From an uncultured Bradyrhizobium sp. (lineage in GTDB: Bacteria > Pseudomonadota > Alphaproteobacteria > Rhizobiales > Xanthobacteraceae): 64,000 nt of DNA. Location of the stretch: positions 1 through 64,000 of the forward strand of contig NZ_CAKZHY010000123.1 in NCBI RefSeq assembly GCF_936928535.1, in the 5' to 3' direction. A model generated the notes under the pieces. That model was given only the letters and a program-made list of their open reading frames with translations, was not told the DNA's origin and did no database searches. Shown piece after piece: positions 24,010 to 33,306 of the stretch; the first letter of the stretch is position 1, and the number at the start of each line of letters is the position of its first letter. A program made the translations under genes and the position numbers.

Positions 24010-25781
24010 GTGCTGTTCCGGCCAAACCGACAGAGCGCCCAAGTGAGCGTCCAAGTGAGAGTCCAAATGAGCCTTGGCGGCAGCGCCTGATCCGCAGCCT
24101 GCTCTACGGGCGCAATGTCGATCGCGCCGCCAAGGCGCGCGCGCGCGTGGGCCTGGCAATGCTTGCCTTTGCCGCGGTCTACACCCTGATCGGGGGCCGG
24201 CTCGTGATGTTCGCGATCGGCGCGGATGCCCACGGCGCGCGGCGCGCCGCTGCGCAGGAAGTGGTCGCGACCGCGCGGCCCGACATCGTCGACCGCAACG
24301 GCGAGATCCTCGCAACCGACGTCAAGGCCGCCAGCATGTTCGGCGAGCCGCGCCGCATCATCGACAAGGACGAGGCCATCGAGCTGTTGACAGCGACCGT
24401 GCCCGACCTCGACGAGGCCGAGGTGCGCGAGCGCCTGTCGTCGCGAAAAGGCTTCGTGTGGCTGAAGCGCGAGATCACGGCGAAGCAGCAGCTGGACATC
24501 CACAAGCTCGGCCTTCCCGGCATCGGCTTCCTGCGCGAGAACAAGCGCGTCTATCCGACCGGCAACGAGGTCGCCCACCTCATCGGTCTGGTCAATATCG
24601 ACAACCAGGGCATCGCGGGCATGGAGAAGTGGCTCGACAATCAGGGCCTCGCCGATCTCCACCGCGCCGGTTTTGCCACCGACCGCCTGCAAAAGCCGAT
24701 CGAGCTGTCGGTCGATCTGCGCGTCGAGCACGCCTTGCGCGACGAGCTGCTGAAGGCCAAGGAAAAGTTCCACACCAAGGCGGCCTCCGGTCTCGTCACC
24801 AATGTCAACACCGGCGAAATCATCGCCATGGTGTCGGTGCCGGATTTCGACCCGAACAATCCGAAGGAAGCCCACGATCCCGATCGCATCAATCGTCTGA
24901 CCACGGGCGTGTACGAGATGGGCTCGACCTTCAAGGCCTTCACGCTCGCGATGGCGCTCGATACCGGCAAGTACGGCCTCGATTCGATGTGGGATGCGCG
25001 CGGGCCGCTGCACTACGGCAAGTTCGCGATCCACGACGACGAGCCGAAGGGGCGTTTCCTCTCCATGAAGGAAGTGTTCACCTTCTCCTCCAACGTCGGC
25101 GCGGCGCGCATCGCGCTGTCGCAGGGCGTGGAGGCGCACAAGGCCTTCCTGCGCAAGATGGGCCAGCTCGACCGGCTGCGGACCGAATTGCCGGAGAGCG
25201 CGATGCCGATCGTGCCGAAACGCTGGGGCGATCTGAACACCATCACCATCGCCTTCGGCCACGGCATGGCGGTGGCGCCGTTGCAGGCCGTGATGGGCGT
25301 CAGCGCGCTGGCCAATGGCGGTCTGTTGATTCCGCCGACCTTCCTCAAGCGCACCGAAGAAGAGGCGCGGGCCATCGCCAAGCGCGTGATCAAGCCCGAG
25401 ACGTCGGACAAGATGCGGTTCCTGATGCGGCTGAATGCCGAGATCGGCACCGCCAAGAAGGCTAACGTTCCCGGTTATTACATCGGCGGCAAGACCGGCA
25501 CTGCCGAAAAGGTCGTCAACGGCCGCTATGCCAAGAAGCGGGTGCTCACCGCCTTCACCGCGATCCTGCCGGCGGACAAGCCGAAGTACCAACTCCTGAT
25601 CATGCTCGACGAGCCGCAGGCCTTGAAGGAAACCTACGGCTTCATCACCTCGGGCTGGAACGCCGTTCCGACCGCCGGCAACGTCATCACCCGCATCGGG
25701 CCGCTGCTCGGCATCGAGCCCCGCTACGACCTGCCGCCCGCGGACCGCCTTATTCTTGCAGCATCCAGGACAACCCAGTAA
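24006..25781 (+). CDS. ftsI: Division-specific D,D-transpeptidase FtsI (PBP3)
   Basis: The 591-residue class B penicillin-binding protein has a cytoplasmic N-terminus with a repeated SERPSE-type stretch (about 9-22). One membrane anchor (about 40-63) is followed by the PBP dimer domain and the transpeptidase domain. The catalytic motifs are STFK (Ser307), SSN (about 361-363) and KTGT (Lys496). It crosslinks septal peptidoglycan with FtsW as partner glycosyltransferase. Beta-lactams would target it. The gene overlaps ftsL by four bases and is followed by murE 82 bases later. Confidence 0.96.
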   Translation: MSAVPAKPTERPSERPSESPNEPWRQRLIRSLLYGRNVDRAAKARARVGLAMLAFAAVYTLIGGRLVMFAIGADAHGARRAAAQEVVATARPDIVDRNGEILATDVKAASMFGEPRRIIDKDEAIELLTATVPDLDEAEVRERLSSRKGFVWLKREITAKQQLDIHKLGLPGIGFLRENKRVYPTGNEVAHLIGLVNIDNQGIAGMEKWLDNQGLADLHRAGFATDRLQKPIELSVDLRVEHALRDELLKAKEKFHTKAASGLVTNVNTGEIIAMVSVPDFDPNNPKEAHDPDRINRLTTGVYEMGSTFKAFTLAMALDTGKYGLDSMWDARGPLHYGKFAIHDDEPKGRFLSMKEVFTFSSNVGAARIALSQGVEAHKAFLRKMGQLDRLRTELPESAMPIVPKRWGDLNTITIAFGHGMAVAPLQAVMGVSALANGGLLIPPTFLKRTEEEARAIAKRVIKPETSDKMRFLMRLNAEIGTAKKANVPGYYIGGKTGTAEKVVNGRYAKKRVLTAFTAILPADKPKYQLLIMLDEPQALKETYGFITSGWNAVPTAGNVITRIGPLLGIEPRYDLPPADRLILAASRTTQ

Positions 25782-25863
25782 TCAATTGGGTAGGCCGTAG
25801 CCGCTGCTGAGTCGGGGATTTTCCCTCAGGATTCGGCTTTTCCGGCGCGGCAACTGGAAGACC

Positions 25864-27336
25864 ATGAAGCTGCGTGACCTCTTAGGCCAGGATGTCTTGG
25901 GCAATGATGCTGCAACCGAGCCCAGTGTTGCGGCGCTCGAGGTATCAGGCATCGCGCTCGACAGCCGCGTGGTCAAGCCGGGCGATCTCTTCTTTGCACT
26001 CGCGGGCAGCAAGACCGACGGCGCGCGCTTCATCGATGCGGCCATTGCGGCCGGCGCGATGGCCGTGGTCGGGGATCACGCGCCCGACGGCTGCAAGGTG
26101 CCGTTCATCGCTGTTTCCAATCCGCGCCGTGCCCTGGCGCTGGCTGCGGCAAGATTCTTTCCAGCGCAGCCCGCGACGATCGCGGCGGTCACCGGCACCA
26201 GCGGCAAGACCTCGGTTGCCGCATTCACGCGCCAGATCTGGGAGCGGCTGGGGCATGCCTCGGCCAGCATCGGCACCATCGGCCTGGTCTCGCCGAAGCG
26301 CACCGTGTACGGTTCGCTGACGACGCCGGATCCGATCGCGCTGCACCGACAACTCGATGAGATCGCGCGCGAGGGCGTGACGCATCTCGCCTTCGAAGCG
26401 TCGTCACACGGCCTCGATCAATATCGCCTCGACGGCGTGCGCGTCGCCGCCGCTGGCTTCACCAATCTCACGCGCGACCACATGGATTACCATCCGACCG
26501 TCGCGCATTATCTTGCAGCCAAACTCAGGCTGTTCCGCGAGCTCGTTCCACCAGGTGGCGCCGCGGTGATCTCCGCCGATCACGATTGCTCGGCGGAGGT
26601 GCTCGATGCTGCGAAGGCACGTGGTCTGCGCGTGATGGCAGTGGGACGCAATGGCGACGGAGCAGGCGAGGGTATCCGGCTCGTCGATGCTGTGGTCGAA
26701 GGCTTTTCGCAAAAGCTTGAACTCGAACATCGCGGCAAGAATTATGCGGTCCGGCTCCCGCTGGTCGGCGAATTCCAGATCGAGAACGCGCTGGTGTCGG
26801 CCGGCCTTGCGATCGGCACCGGCAGCAATGCGGCCAACGTGTTCGCAAGCCTCGAACATCTCGAAGGCGCGAAAGGTCGCCTCGAGCGCGTCGGCGAACG
26901 CAACGGCGCACCCGTTTTCGTCGACTATGCGCACAAGCCCGACGCGCTGGCGAAGGCGTTGCAGGCGCTGCGGCCTTACGCCAAACGACGACTGATCGTC
27001 GTGTTCGGCGCCGGCGGCGATCGTGACGCCGGCAAGCGCCCGATCATGGGGCAGATTGCGGCGGCGCACGCCGACCGCGTCATCATCACTGACGACAATC
27101 CGCGCAGCGAGAAGCCGGAAGCCATCCGCGCCGCGATCCTCGCCACCGCCAAGGGCGCTCGCGAGATCGGCGACCGTGCCGCTGCGATCCGCGCCGCGAT
27201 CGAGGAACTGGAAGATGGCGATGCGCTGCTCGTCGCCGGCAAGGGCCACGAGACCGGGCAGATCGTCGGCAGCGAAGTTTTGCCGTTCAGTGATCACGAG
27301 GCGGTTGCCGCCGCATTAGCAACGAGGGTCGCATGA
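25864..27336 (+). CDS. murE: UDP-MurNAc-tripeptide synthetase MurE
   Basis: The 490-residue Mur ligase has the ATP-binding motif VTGTSGKTSVAAFTRQIW, LAFEASSHGLDQYRLDG and FVDYAHKPDALAKALQAL. It also carries the specificity motif DNPRSEKPEAI. The DNPR sequence is the mark of enzymes that add meso-diaminopimelate, as expected in a Gram-negative organism. It adds this residue to UDP-MurNAc-L-Ala-D-Glu in the cytoplasm. Its stop overlaps the murF start by four bases (ATGA). Confidence 0.97.
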   Translation: MKLRDLLGQDVLGNDAATEPSVAALEVSGIALDSRVVKPGDLFFALAGSKTDGARFIDAAIAAGAMAVVGDHAPDGCKVPFIAVSNPRRALALAAARFFPAQPATIAAVTGTSGKTSVAAFTRQIWERLGHASASIGTIGLVSPKRTVYGSLTTPDPIALHRQLDEIAREGVTHLAFEASSHGLDQYRLDGVRVAAAGFTNLTRDHMDYHPTVAHYLAAKLRLFRELVPPGGAAVISADHDCSAEVLDAAKARGLRVMAVGRNGDGAGEGIRLVDAVVEGFSQKLELEHRGKNYAVRLPLVGEFQIENALVSAGLAIGTGSNAANVFASLEHLEGAKGRLERVGERNGAPVFVDYAHKPDALAKALQALRPYAKRRLIVVFGAGGDRDAGKRPIMGQIAAAHADRVIITDDNPRSEKPEAIRAAILATAKGAREIGDRAAAIRAAIEELEDGDALLVAGKGHETGQIVGSEVLPFSDHEAVAAALATRVA

Positions 27337-28712
27337 GCGGGCCATTATGGACGGTTGCCGAAGTCGCACGCGCGCTGGGTGCGGCCGGATCGTATCCGGG
27401 CACGCCCATCGACTTCGTCACCCAGGACAGCCGCCTGGTGAGGCCTGGCAGCCTGTTCGTGGCGCTGTCAGGCACGCCGAGCGGCGGCTTCATCTCGGCC
27501 TTCGCCAGCACGCGCGATGGCTGGGAGTTCGCGGACAAGGCGGAAGCCTCAGGCGCGGTCGCGATGATCGTGCCGCACGAGATCGCGGGCATCAGTGTTC
27601 CGCAGATCGTCGTGAAGGACACGCTGATCGACGGCCTCTGGGGTCTCGCCCGCGCCGCCCGCTCGCGCTTCAAAGGCCCGGTGATCGGTCTCACCGGCAG
27701 CGCCGGCAAGACGAGCACGAAAGAGTTTCTGGCGGCCTATCCCAATGCCTATGCCAGCCCCTCGAGCTTCAACAATTTCTGGGGCGTACCGCTGACGCTG
27801 TGCAATGCCCGGCCTGACGCCAGCCTTTGGGTCGTCGAGATGGGCATGAACCAGCGAGGTGAGATCGCGCGGCTCAGCGAATTGACGCGGCCGACCGTCG
27901 CCCTGGTCGTCAACGTCCAGCCGGTGCATCTGGAGAAGCTCGGCTCGCTGGAGGCGATCAGGCGCGAAAAAGTGTCGATCGCGCTCGGCCTGCCCGAACA
28001 CGGCGTGCTGGTGCTTCCCGCCGGGCTCAAGGCGTCGGAATGGAAGGGCAAGGTGGTGCGGTTCGGCGAGCATGCCGAGGTGCACGAGGTCAAGCACGCG
28101 CCGCATGGCGAGAGCTGGCAGGTCGTGGCCGCGATTGGCAAGAAGGAGATCGCCTTCAGCCTGACGCCGGGCGCGCCGCACCGCGTGCAGAATGCGCTGG
28201 CCGCGCTTGCTTCTGTCCACGCCGCTCATCTCGATGTCGCGACGCTCGCGATCAAGCTCGACCGCGTCGGTATCATGACCGGCCGCGGCGTCGAGCAGGC
28301 GGTCGGCGGCGTCACCGTGATCGACGACAGTTTTAACGGCAATCCCGCGAGCATTGCTGCTGCGCTGCAAAGTCTGCAGGCGCGCAACGTGACAGGCGGC
28401 CGCCGCATAGCGGTGCTTGGCGATATGCTCGAACTGGGAGATGACGCACCCAGCTATCACACAGGGCTTGCGAAGCATCTCGATGGCATCGACGGCATCT
28501 ATTGCGTCGGGCCCCTGATGCGTCACCTCTTTGACACGCTTCCCGCCGGCAAGGGGCTCGGCTGGCACGATGATCCTGCCACACTGAAAGCCAGCGAGGT
28601 CGCCAGCCTGCTGAAGGCAGGCGATGTCGTGGTTGTCAAGGGCAGCAAGAAGATGTTCTGGGTCAACAAGTTTGTGCCGGGCCTAGTGGCCGCCTTGCAG
28701 GCAAAGGCGTAA
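27333..28712 (+). CDS. murF: UDP-MurNAc-tripeptide-D-Ala-D-Ala ligase MurF
   Basis: The 459-residue ligase has the ATP-binding motif GLTGSAGKTSTKEFLAAYPN, the central VVEMGMNQRGEIARLSELTR, and the family DSFNGNPASIAAALQSL. It adds D-Ala-D-Ala to complete the pentapeptide precursor in the cytoplasm, downstream of MurE and the Ddl ligase encoded further on. Four-base overlap with murE indicates translational coupling. About 160 bases separate it from mraY, which is unusually wide for this cluster, so an extra promoter is possible there. Confidence 0.97.
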   Translation: MSGPLWTVAEVARALGAAGSYPGTPIDFVTQDSRLVRPGSLFVALSGTPSGGFISAFASTRDGWEFADKAEASGAVAMIVPHEIAGISVPQIVVKDTLIDGLWGLARAARSRFKGPVIGLTGSAGKTSTKEFLAAYPNAYASPSSFNNFWGVPLTLCNARPDASLWVVEMGMNQRGEIARLSELTRPTVALVVNVQPVHLEKLGSLEAIRREKVSIALGLPEHGVLVLPAGLKASEWKGKVVRFGEHAEVHEVKHAPHGESWQVVAAIGKKEIAFSLTPGAPHRVQNALAALASVHAAHLDVATLAIKLDRVGIMTGRGVEQAVGGVTVIDDSFNGNPASIAAALQSLQARNVTGGRRIAVLGDMLELGDDAPSYHTGLAKHLDGIDGIYCVGPLMRHLFDTLPAGKGLGWHDDPATLKASEVASLLKAGDVVVVKGSKKMFWVNKFVPGLVAALQAKA

Positions 28713-28872
28713 ACTGCTTGGAAGGCGCTGTTCCCGAATCCCACCCTTTGCGGCGCGCCGCCGTCCGGTTTCGTTGAGGTCGCCCGACCCCATGATGAAG
28801 ACCAGAGAATGCGCGTGAGAGATTGAGGCCTGAGCGAAGGCCGCGCGCGAAAGGCGCCATAGGACCGACTGA

Positions 28873-29976
28873 ATGTTTTACTGGCTGATCGACCTCTCCA
28901 ACACTTTTCCGGGCTTCGGTGCAGTGCGCACCGTTCTGAATGTCTTCCGCTACATCACCTTCCGCACCGGCGGTGCCATCGTCACAGGCGCGCTGTTCGT
29001 GTTCCTGTTCGGACCCTGGATCATCGACCACCTACGCATCCGCCAGGGCAAGGGCCAGCCGATCCGGGCCGACGGTCCGCAATCGCATCTGGCCAAGAAG
29101 GGCACGCCCACCATGGGCGGGCTGATGATCCTGTCCGGCCTCACGGTCGGCACCGTGCTGTGGTGCAATCCGCTCAATCCCTATGTCTGGATCGTGCTTG
29201 CGGTGACACTCGGTTTCGGCTTCGTCGGCTTCTATGACGATTACCTCAAGGTGACCAAGCAGACCACGAGCGGGTTCGGCGGCAAGCTGCGCCTCTTGAT
29301 CGAAGGGATCATCGCGCTGGTCGCCTGCTACGCGCTGGTGCGTCTGAACCGCGATCCCGCCTCGACCGCGCTGACGATCCCCTTCCTGAAGGACACGGTG
29401 CTGCATTTCGGCTGGTTCTTCGTCGTGTTCGGCGCCTTCGTCATCGTCGGCGCCGGCAATGCGGTGAACCTCACCGACGGTCTCGACGGCCTCGCCATCG
29501 TGCCCGTGATGATCGCGACCGCGAGCTTTGCGATGATCGCCTATCTCGCCGGCAATGCCGTGTTCGCCGACTATCTCCAGATCAAATATGTCGCCGGCAC
29601 CGGCGAACTCGCCGTGCTCTGCGGCGCGCTGCTGGGCGCCGGCCTCGGCTTCCTCTGGTTCAACGCACCGCCGGCCTCGATCTTCATGGGCGACACCGGC
29701 TCGCTCGCGCTTGGCGGCATGCTGGGGTCGATCGCGGTCGCGGTGAAGCACGAGATCGTCCTTGCGGTGATCGGCGGCCTGTTCGTGCTGGAGGCGGTCT
29801 CGGTGATCGTGCAGGTGGTGTCGTTCAAGCTGACGGGAAAACGCATCTTCCGTATGGCGCCGATCCATCACCATTTCGAGCAGCTCGGCTGGACCGAGCC
29901 GCAGATCGTGATCCGCTTCTGGATCATCTCGGTGATGCTGGCGCTCGCCGGCCTCTCTACGCTGAAGCTGCGGTGA
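28873..29976 (+). CDS. mraY: Phospho-MurNAc-pentapeptide transferase MraY
   Basis: The 367-residue integral membrane protein has about ten segments. It carries the catalytic and substrate regions KKGTPTMGGLMIL, GFVGFYDDYLKVTKQTT, AVNLTDGLDGLA, IFMGDTGSLALGGMLG and PIHHHFEQLGW. It moves phospho-MurNAc-pentapeptide from UDP to undecaprenyl phosphate, making lipid I. A family A palindromic repeat lies just after its stop, before murD. Confidence 0.97.
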   Translation: MFYWLIDLSNTFPGFGAVRTVLNVFRYITFRTGGAIVTGALFVFLFGPWIIDHLRIRQGKGQPIRADGPQSHLAKKGTPTMGGLMILSGLTVGTVLWCNPLNPYVWIVLAVTLGFGFVGFYDDYLKVTKQTTSGFGGKLRLLIEGIIALVACYALVRLNRDPASTALTIPFLKDTVLHFGWFFVVFGAFVIVGAGNAVNLTDGLDGLAIVPVMIATASFAMIAYLAGNAVFADYLQIKYVAGTGELAVLCGALLGAGLGFLWFNAPPASIFMGDTGSLALGGMLGSIAVAVKHEIVLAVIGGLFVLEAVSVIVQVVSFKLTGKRIFRMAPIHHHFEQLGWTEPQIVIRFWIISVMLALAGLSTLKLR

Positions 29977-29997
29977 TCATCGTGTTTGCCTCGAATC

Positions 29998-30073
29998 GTC
30001 ATTCCGGACGACGCGAAGCGGCGATCCGGAATTCTGAGATTCCGGGTTCGCCCTTTGGGCGCCCCGGAATGAC
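29998..30073. repeat. Family A repeat between mraY and murD
   Basis: GTCATTCCGGACG at the left and CGCCCCGGAATGAC at the right are inverted ends, with CCGGAATTCTGAGATTCCGG in the centre. The murD ribosome-binding sequence (AAGGAGAG) begins right at its right edge. Confidence 0.85.
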
Positions 30074-30085
30074 GAAGGAGAGATC

Positions 30086-31483
30086 ATGATCCCGGTCACA
30101 TCCTTCGCCGGCAAGACGGTCGCGGTGTTCGGCCTCGGCGGCTCGGGGCTCGCCTCCTGCCACGCGCTGAAGGCCGGCGGTGCCGAGGTGATCGCCGCCG
30201 ACGACAATGCCGAGAACGTCGCCAAGGCGGCGCAGGCCGGTTTCATCACCGCGGATCTTCGCAACGTTGCCTGGGACAATTTTGCCGCGCTCGTGCTTGC
30301 GCCAGGCGTGCCGCTGACCCATCCGGTGCCGCACTGGAGCGTGCTGAAGGCGCGCGAGGCCGGCGTCGAGGTGATCGGCGACATCGAGCTGTTCTGCCGC
30401 GAGCGCCGCCGTCACGCACCGAACACGCCGTTTGTCGCCATCACCGGCACCAACGGCAAGTCGACCACGACGGCCCTGATCGCGCATCTCACAAAATTCG
30501 CCGGCTACGACACCCAGATGGGCGGCAATATCGGCACCGCGATCCTGTCGCTGGAGCCGCCGCGCACGGGTCGCGTCCATGTCATCGAGATGTCGTCCTA
30601 CCAGATCGATCTCACGCCCTCGCTCGATCCTTCCGTCGGCATCCTGCTCAATGTCAGCGAAGACCACATCGACCGTCACGGCACGATCGAGCATTACGCT
30701 GACGTGAAGGAGCGCCTGGTTGCGAACGTGCAGGCAGGCGGCACGTCGATCGTCGGCGTCGATGACGGCTATTGCCGCGACATTGCCGACCGGCTCGATC
30801 GCGCCGGCAAGAACGTGGTGCGCATCTCCGTCAAGAATCCGCTGGCGTCAGGCATCCATGTCGAGCACGGCACCATCGTGCGCACCTCGGGCGGCGCCCG
30901 CAGCGAGATCGCCAAGCTTGGCGGCATCGGCTCGTTGCGCGGCCTGCACAATGCGCAGAACGCGGCCTGCGCCGCCGCAGCCGCGCTGGCGATGGGCATC
31001 AGCCTCGACGTGCTGCAGAACGGCCTGCGCAGCTTTCCGGGGCTGGCGCACCGCATGGAGCAGGTCGGCCGCCGCGGCAACGTGCTCTTCGTCAATGACT
31101 CCAAAGGCACCAACGCGGACGCAACTGCGCATGCACTGTCGTCCTTTGCCGACATTTTCTGGATCGCCGGCGGCAAGCCGAAGGCGGGGGGCATCACCAG
31201 CCTGACCGGCTTCTTCCCACGCATCCGCAAGGCCTATCTGATCGGCGAGGCCGCGCAGGAGTTTTCGGACACGCTCGGCTCGGTCGCGCACGAGATCAGC
31301 CAGACGCTGGACGTCGCCGTCGAGCACGCCGCTCGCGATGCGGAAGCATCGGGCCTGACTGATGCCGTCGTGCTGCTGTCGCCGGCTTGCGCCTCGTTCG
31401 ACCAGTACCGCAACTTCGAGATCCGCGGCACCAGGTTCCGCGAGCTGGTGCAGGCGCTGCCGGGCGTGAAGCCGGTGGTGTGA
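30086..31483 (+). CDS. murD: UDP-MurNAc-L-alanine:D-glutamate ligase MurD
   Basis: The 465-residue Mur ligase has the Rossmann-like N-terminus AVFGLGGSGLASCHALKAGG, the ATP motif AITGTNGKSTTTALIAHLTK, IEMSSYQIDL and the C-terminal LSPACASFDQYRNFEIRG. It adds D-Glu to UDP-MurNAc-L-Ala. AAGGAGAG lies a few bases before the ATG, within or next to the preceding repeat. A small unknown gene follows two bases after the stop. Confidence 0.97.
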   Translation: MIPVTSFAGKTVAVFGLGGSGLASCHALKAGGAEVIAADDNAENVAKAAQAGFITADLRNVAWDNFAALVLAPGVPLTHPVPHWSVLKAREAGVEVIGDIELFCRERRRHAPNTPFVAITGTNGKSTTTALIAHLTKFAGYDTQMGGNIGTAILSLEPPRTGRVHVIEMSSYQIDLTPSLDPSVGILLNVSEDHIDRHGTIEHYADVKERLVANVQAGGTSIVGVDDGYCRDIADRLDRAGKNVVRISVKNPLASGIHVEHGTIVRTSGGARSEIAKLGGIGSLRGLHNAQNAACAAAAALAMGISLDVLQNGLRSFPGLAHRMEQVGRRGNVLFVNDSKGTNADATAHALSSFADIFWIAGGKPKAGGITSLTGFFPRIRKAYLIGEAAQEFSDTLGSVAHEISQTLDVAVEHAARDAEASGLTDAVVLLSPACASFDQYRNFEIRGTRFRELVQALPGVKPVV

Positions 31484-31485
31484 AC

Positions 31486-31875
31486 ATGTCGCGGCGACGC
31501 TGGATCGGAATTGTCGCTGCTCTTGCTATTCCGGTCGGCTTCCTCTGTGTCGTCCTCGTCGACAGCCTCATGCACCAATTCGGCGCGTGCCGCGTCGTTC
31601 GTCAGCGGGCCTTTGCCTCCCCAAGCGGCGGTCAATTGGTTGTCGTGGTCTGGAAGACGTGCGGGGCGACGGACAGCACACAGGCCAGCGTCATTGCCCG
31701 CGGCCGGACGTTCTCGCCCGAGACCACGCCGACCTTTGTCAGCGTGCGTGGACATCTCGAGGCCATCGTCGCCTGGAGCAGCGAACGGGCGGTCAGGATC
31801 GGTTTCATTCCCCAGCCAGGCGAGTTCTACAAGCGCGACCAGCGCGCGGGGGATGTCGCGATCCATTACGAGTAA
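31486..31875 (+). CDS. Unknown membrane-anchored protein inside the dcw cluster
   Basis: An ATG two bases after the murD stop opens a 129-residue product. It has a basic start (MSRRRWIG), one membrane segment or signal anchor (about 6-26: IVAALAIPVGFLCVVLVDSL) and a mature part of about 100 residues with two Cys (GACRVV, WKTCGATDST). That part looks beta-rich: GQLVVVVWKTCG, VRGHLEAIVAWSS. It is unlike known dcw products, and I do not recognise the family. Its tight spacing after murD suggests co-expression. A family B repeat lies between it and ftsW. The in-frame start at 31387 lies inside murD and is rejected. Confidence 0.7.
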   Translation: MSRRRWIGIVAALAIPVGFLCVVLVDSLMHQFGACRVVRQRAFASPSGGQLVVVVWKTCGATDSTQASVIARGRTFSPETTPTFVSVRGHLEAIVAWSSERAVRIGFIPQPGEFYKRDQRAGDVAIHYE

Positions 31876-31897
31876 TAGGGTCATTCCTAACTCCGCT

Positions 31898-32000
31898 GTC
31901 ATCGCCCGCGAAGGCGGGCGATCGAGTACTCTTCGGCCGAAATGGTGTGCGCGAACTACCGCTCCGGCGTACTGGATGCCCCACCTTCGCGGGGCATGAC
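31898..32000. repeat. Family B repeat before ftsW
   Basis: It starts GTCATCGCCCGCGAAGGCGG and ends CTTCGCGGGGCATGAC, with the family's GGCGTACTGGATGCCCC block, and lies in the gap between the unknown gene and ftsW. Confidence 0.85.
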
Positions 32001-32112
32001 GGTATGTTGTGCGGTGCCAGCGGGATCATCTCCAATCATCCACGTTTCCTTAACCCCCCGGTAACCAACCTCGGCGACCAATGGGCGGACCTCTGTCCGA
32101 AAGCGGCCGCCC

Positions 32113-33264
32113 ATGCTCTCCCGTGAAGAACGCACCCCCTTTTCCGAGTGGTGGTGGACCGTCGACAAGCCGCTGCTCGGCGCGATCCTGGTGCTGATGC
32201 TGACCGGCGTCATCCTGTCGCTGGCGGCAAGCCCACCGGTCGCGACCCGCATCGGGCTCGATCCGTTCCATTTCTTCAACCGCCACGTAATGTTCCTGGT
32301 GCCGTCGTTCCTGGTGCTGGTCGGCGTCTCCTTCCTGTCGCCGCGCTCGATCCGGCGAAGCGCGCTGATCATCTTCACGATCAGCATCATCCTGATCGTG
32401 GTGACGCTCGCCATCGGCCCCGAGGTGAAGGGCTCGCGGCGCTGGATCACGCTCATCGGCGTCAACATCCAAGCCTCCGAAATCGCAAAGCCGTCCTTCG
32501 TCGTCATTGCGGCCTGGCTGTTCGCGGAATCGACCAAGCGGCCCGAGATGCCGGCGACCTCGATGGCGCTGGTGCTGCTCCTGATGCTGGTGTCGCTGCT
32601 GGTGATGGAGCCGGACTTCGGCCAGACCATGCTGATCCTGATGGTGTGGGGTTCGCTGTTCTTCATTGCGGGCATGCGCATGATCTGGGTGTTTGGCCTC
32701 GCCGGCCTCGGCGCGGCCGGCCTGTTCAGCGCTTATCTGTTCGTCCCGCACGTCGCAGGCCGCATCAAGCGCTTCATGAATCCTGCCTCCGGCGACACCT
32801 TCCAGGTCGATACCGCGATGGAGGCCTTCTACAACGGCGGCTGGTTCGGCCTCGGACCGGGCGAGGGCATCGCCAAGCGCAGCCTGCCGGATAGCCATAC
32901 CGACTTCGTGTTCGCGGTCGCGGCCGAAGAGTTCGGCATCATCCTGTGCCTCGCCATGCTGGCGCTGTTCGCCTTCGTCGTAATCCGCACCCTGTCGCGC
33001 GCCTATGCCAACGAAGACATGTTCTCGCGCTTTGCAGCGTCCGGCCTTGCGATCCTGTTCGGCGTGCAGGCGGCGATCAACATGTCGGTCAACCTCCAGC
33101 TGATCCCCGCCAAGGGCATGACGCTGCCCTTCATCTCCTACGGCGGCTCCTCGATCGTGTCGCTCGCCTATGGCGTCGGCATGATGCTGGCCCTGACGCG
33201 GCTGCGTCCGCGCACCGAGGTCGAAGCCAGCGGCCGTGCCGACGCGATGCGGAGTTACGCGTAG
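32113..33264 (+). CDS. ftsW: Septal peptidoglycan glycosyltransferase FtsW
   Basis: The 383-residue SEDS protein has about ten membrane segments. It carries the family landmarks KGSRRWITLIGVNIQASEIA, VMEPDFGQTMLILMVWG, ERIKRFMN-like loop AGRIKRFMNPASGDTFQVD, SHTDFVFAVAAEEFG and LPFISYGGSSIVSLAYGVGM. It polymerises lipid II at the septum together with FtsI. The start at 32113 gives the normal short N-terminus. murG follows 42 bases later. Confidence 0.95.
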   Translation: MLSREERTPFSEWWWTVDKPLLGAILVLMLTGVILSLAASPPVATRIGLDPFHFFNRHVMFLVPSFLVLVGVSFLSPRSIRRSALIIFTISIILIVVTLAIGPEVKGSRRWITLIGVNIQASEIAKPSFVVIAAWLFAESTKRPEMPATSMALVLLLMLVSLLVMEPDFGQTMLILMVWGSLFFIAGMRMIWVFGLAGLGAAGLFSAYLFVPHVAGRIKRFMNPASGDTFQVDTAMEAFYNGGWFGLGPGEGIAKRSLPDSHTDFVFAVAAEEFGIILCLAMLALFAFVVIRTLSRAYANEDMFSRFAASGLAILFGVQAAINMSVNLQLIPAKGMTLPFISYGGSSIVSLAYGVGMMLALTRLRPRTEVEASGRADAMRSYA

Positions 33265-33306
33265 TTCGTCGGCTCGCAATGACGGCAAAGGCCTTGTAAA
33301 AGGGCG

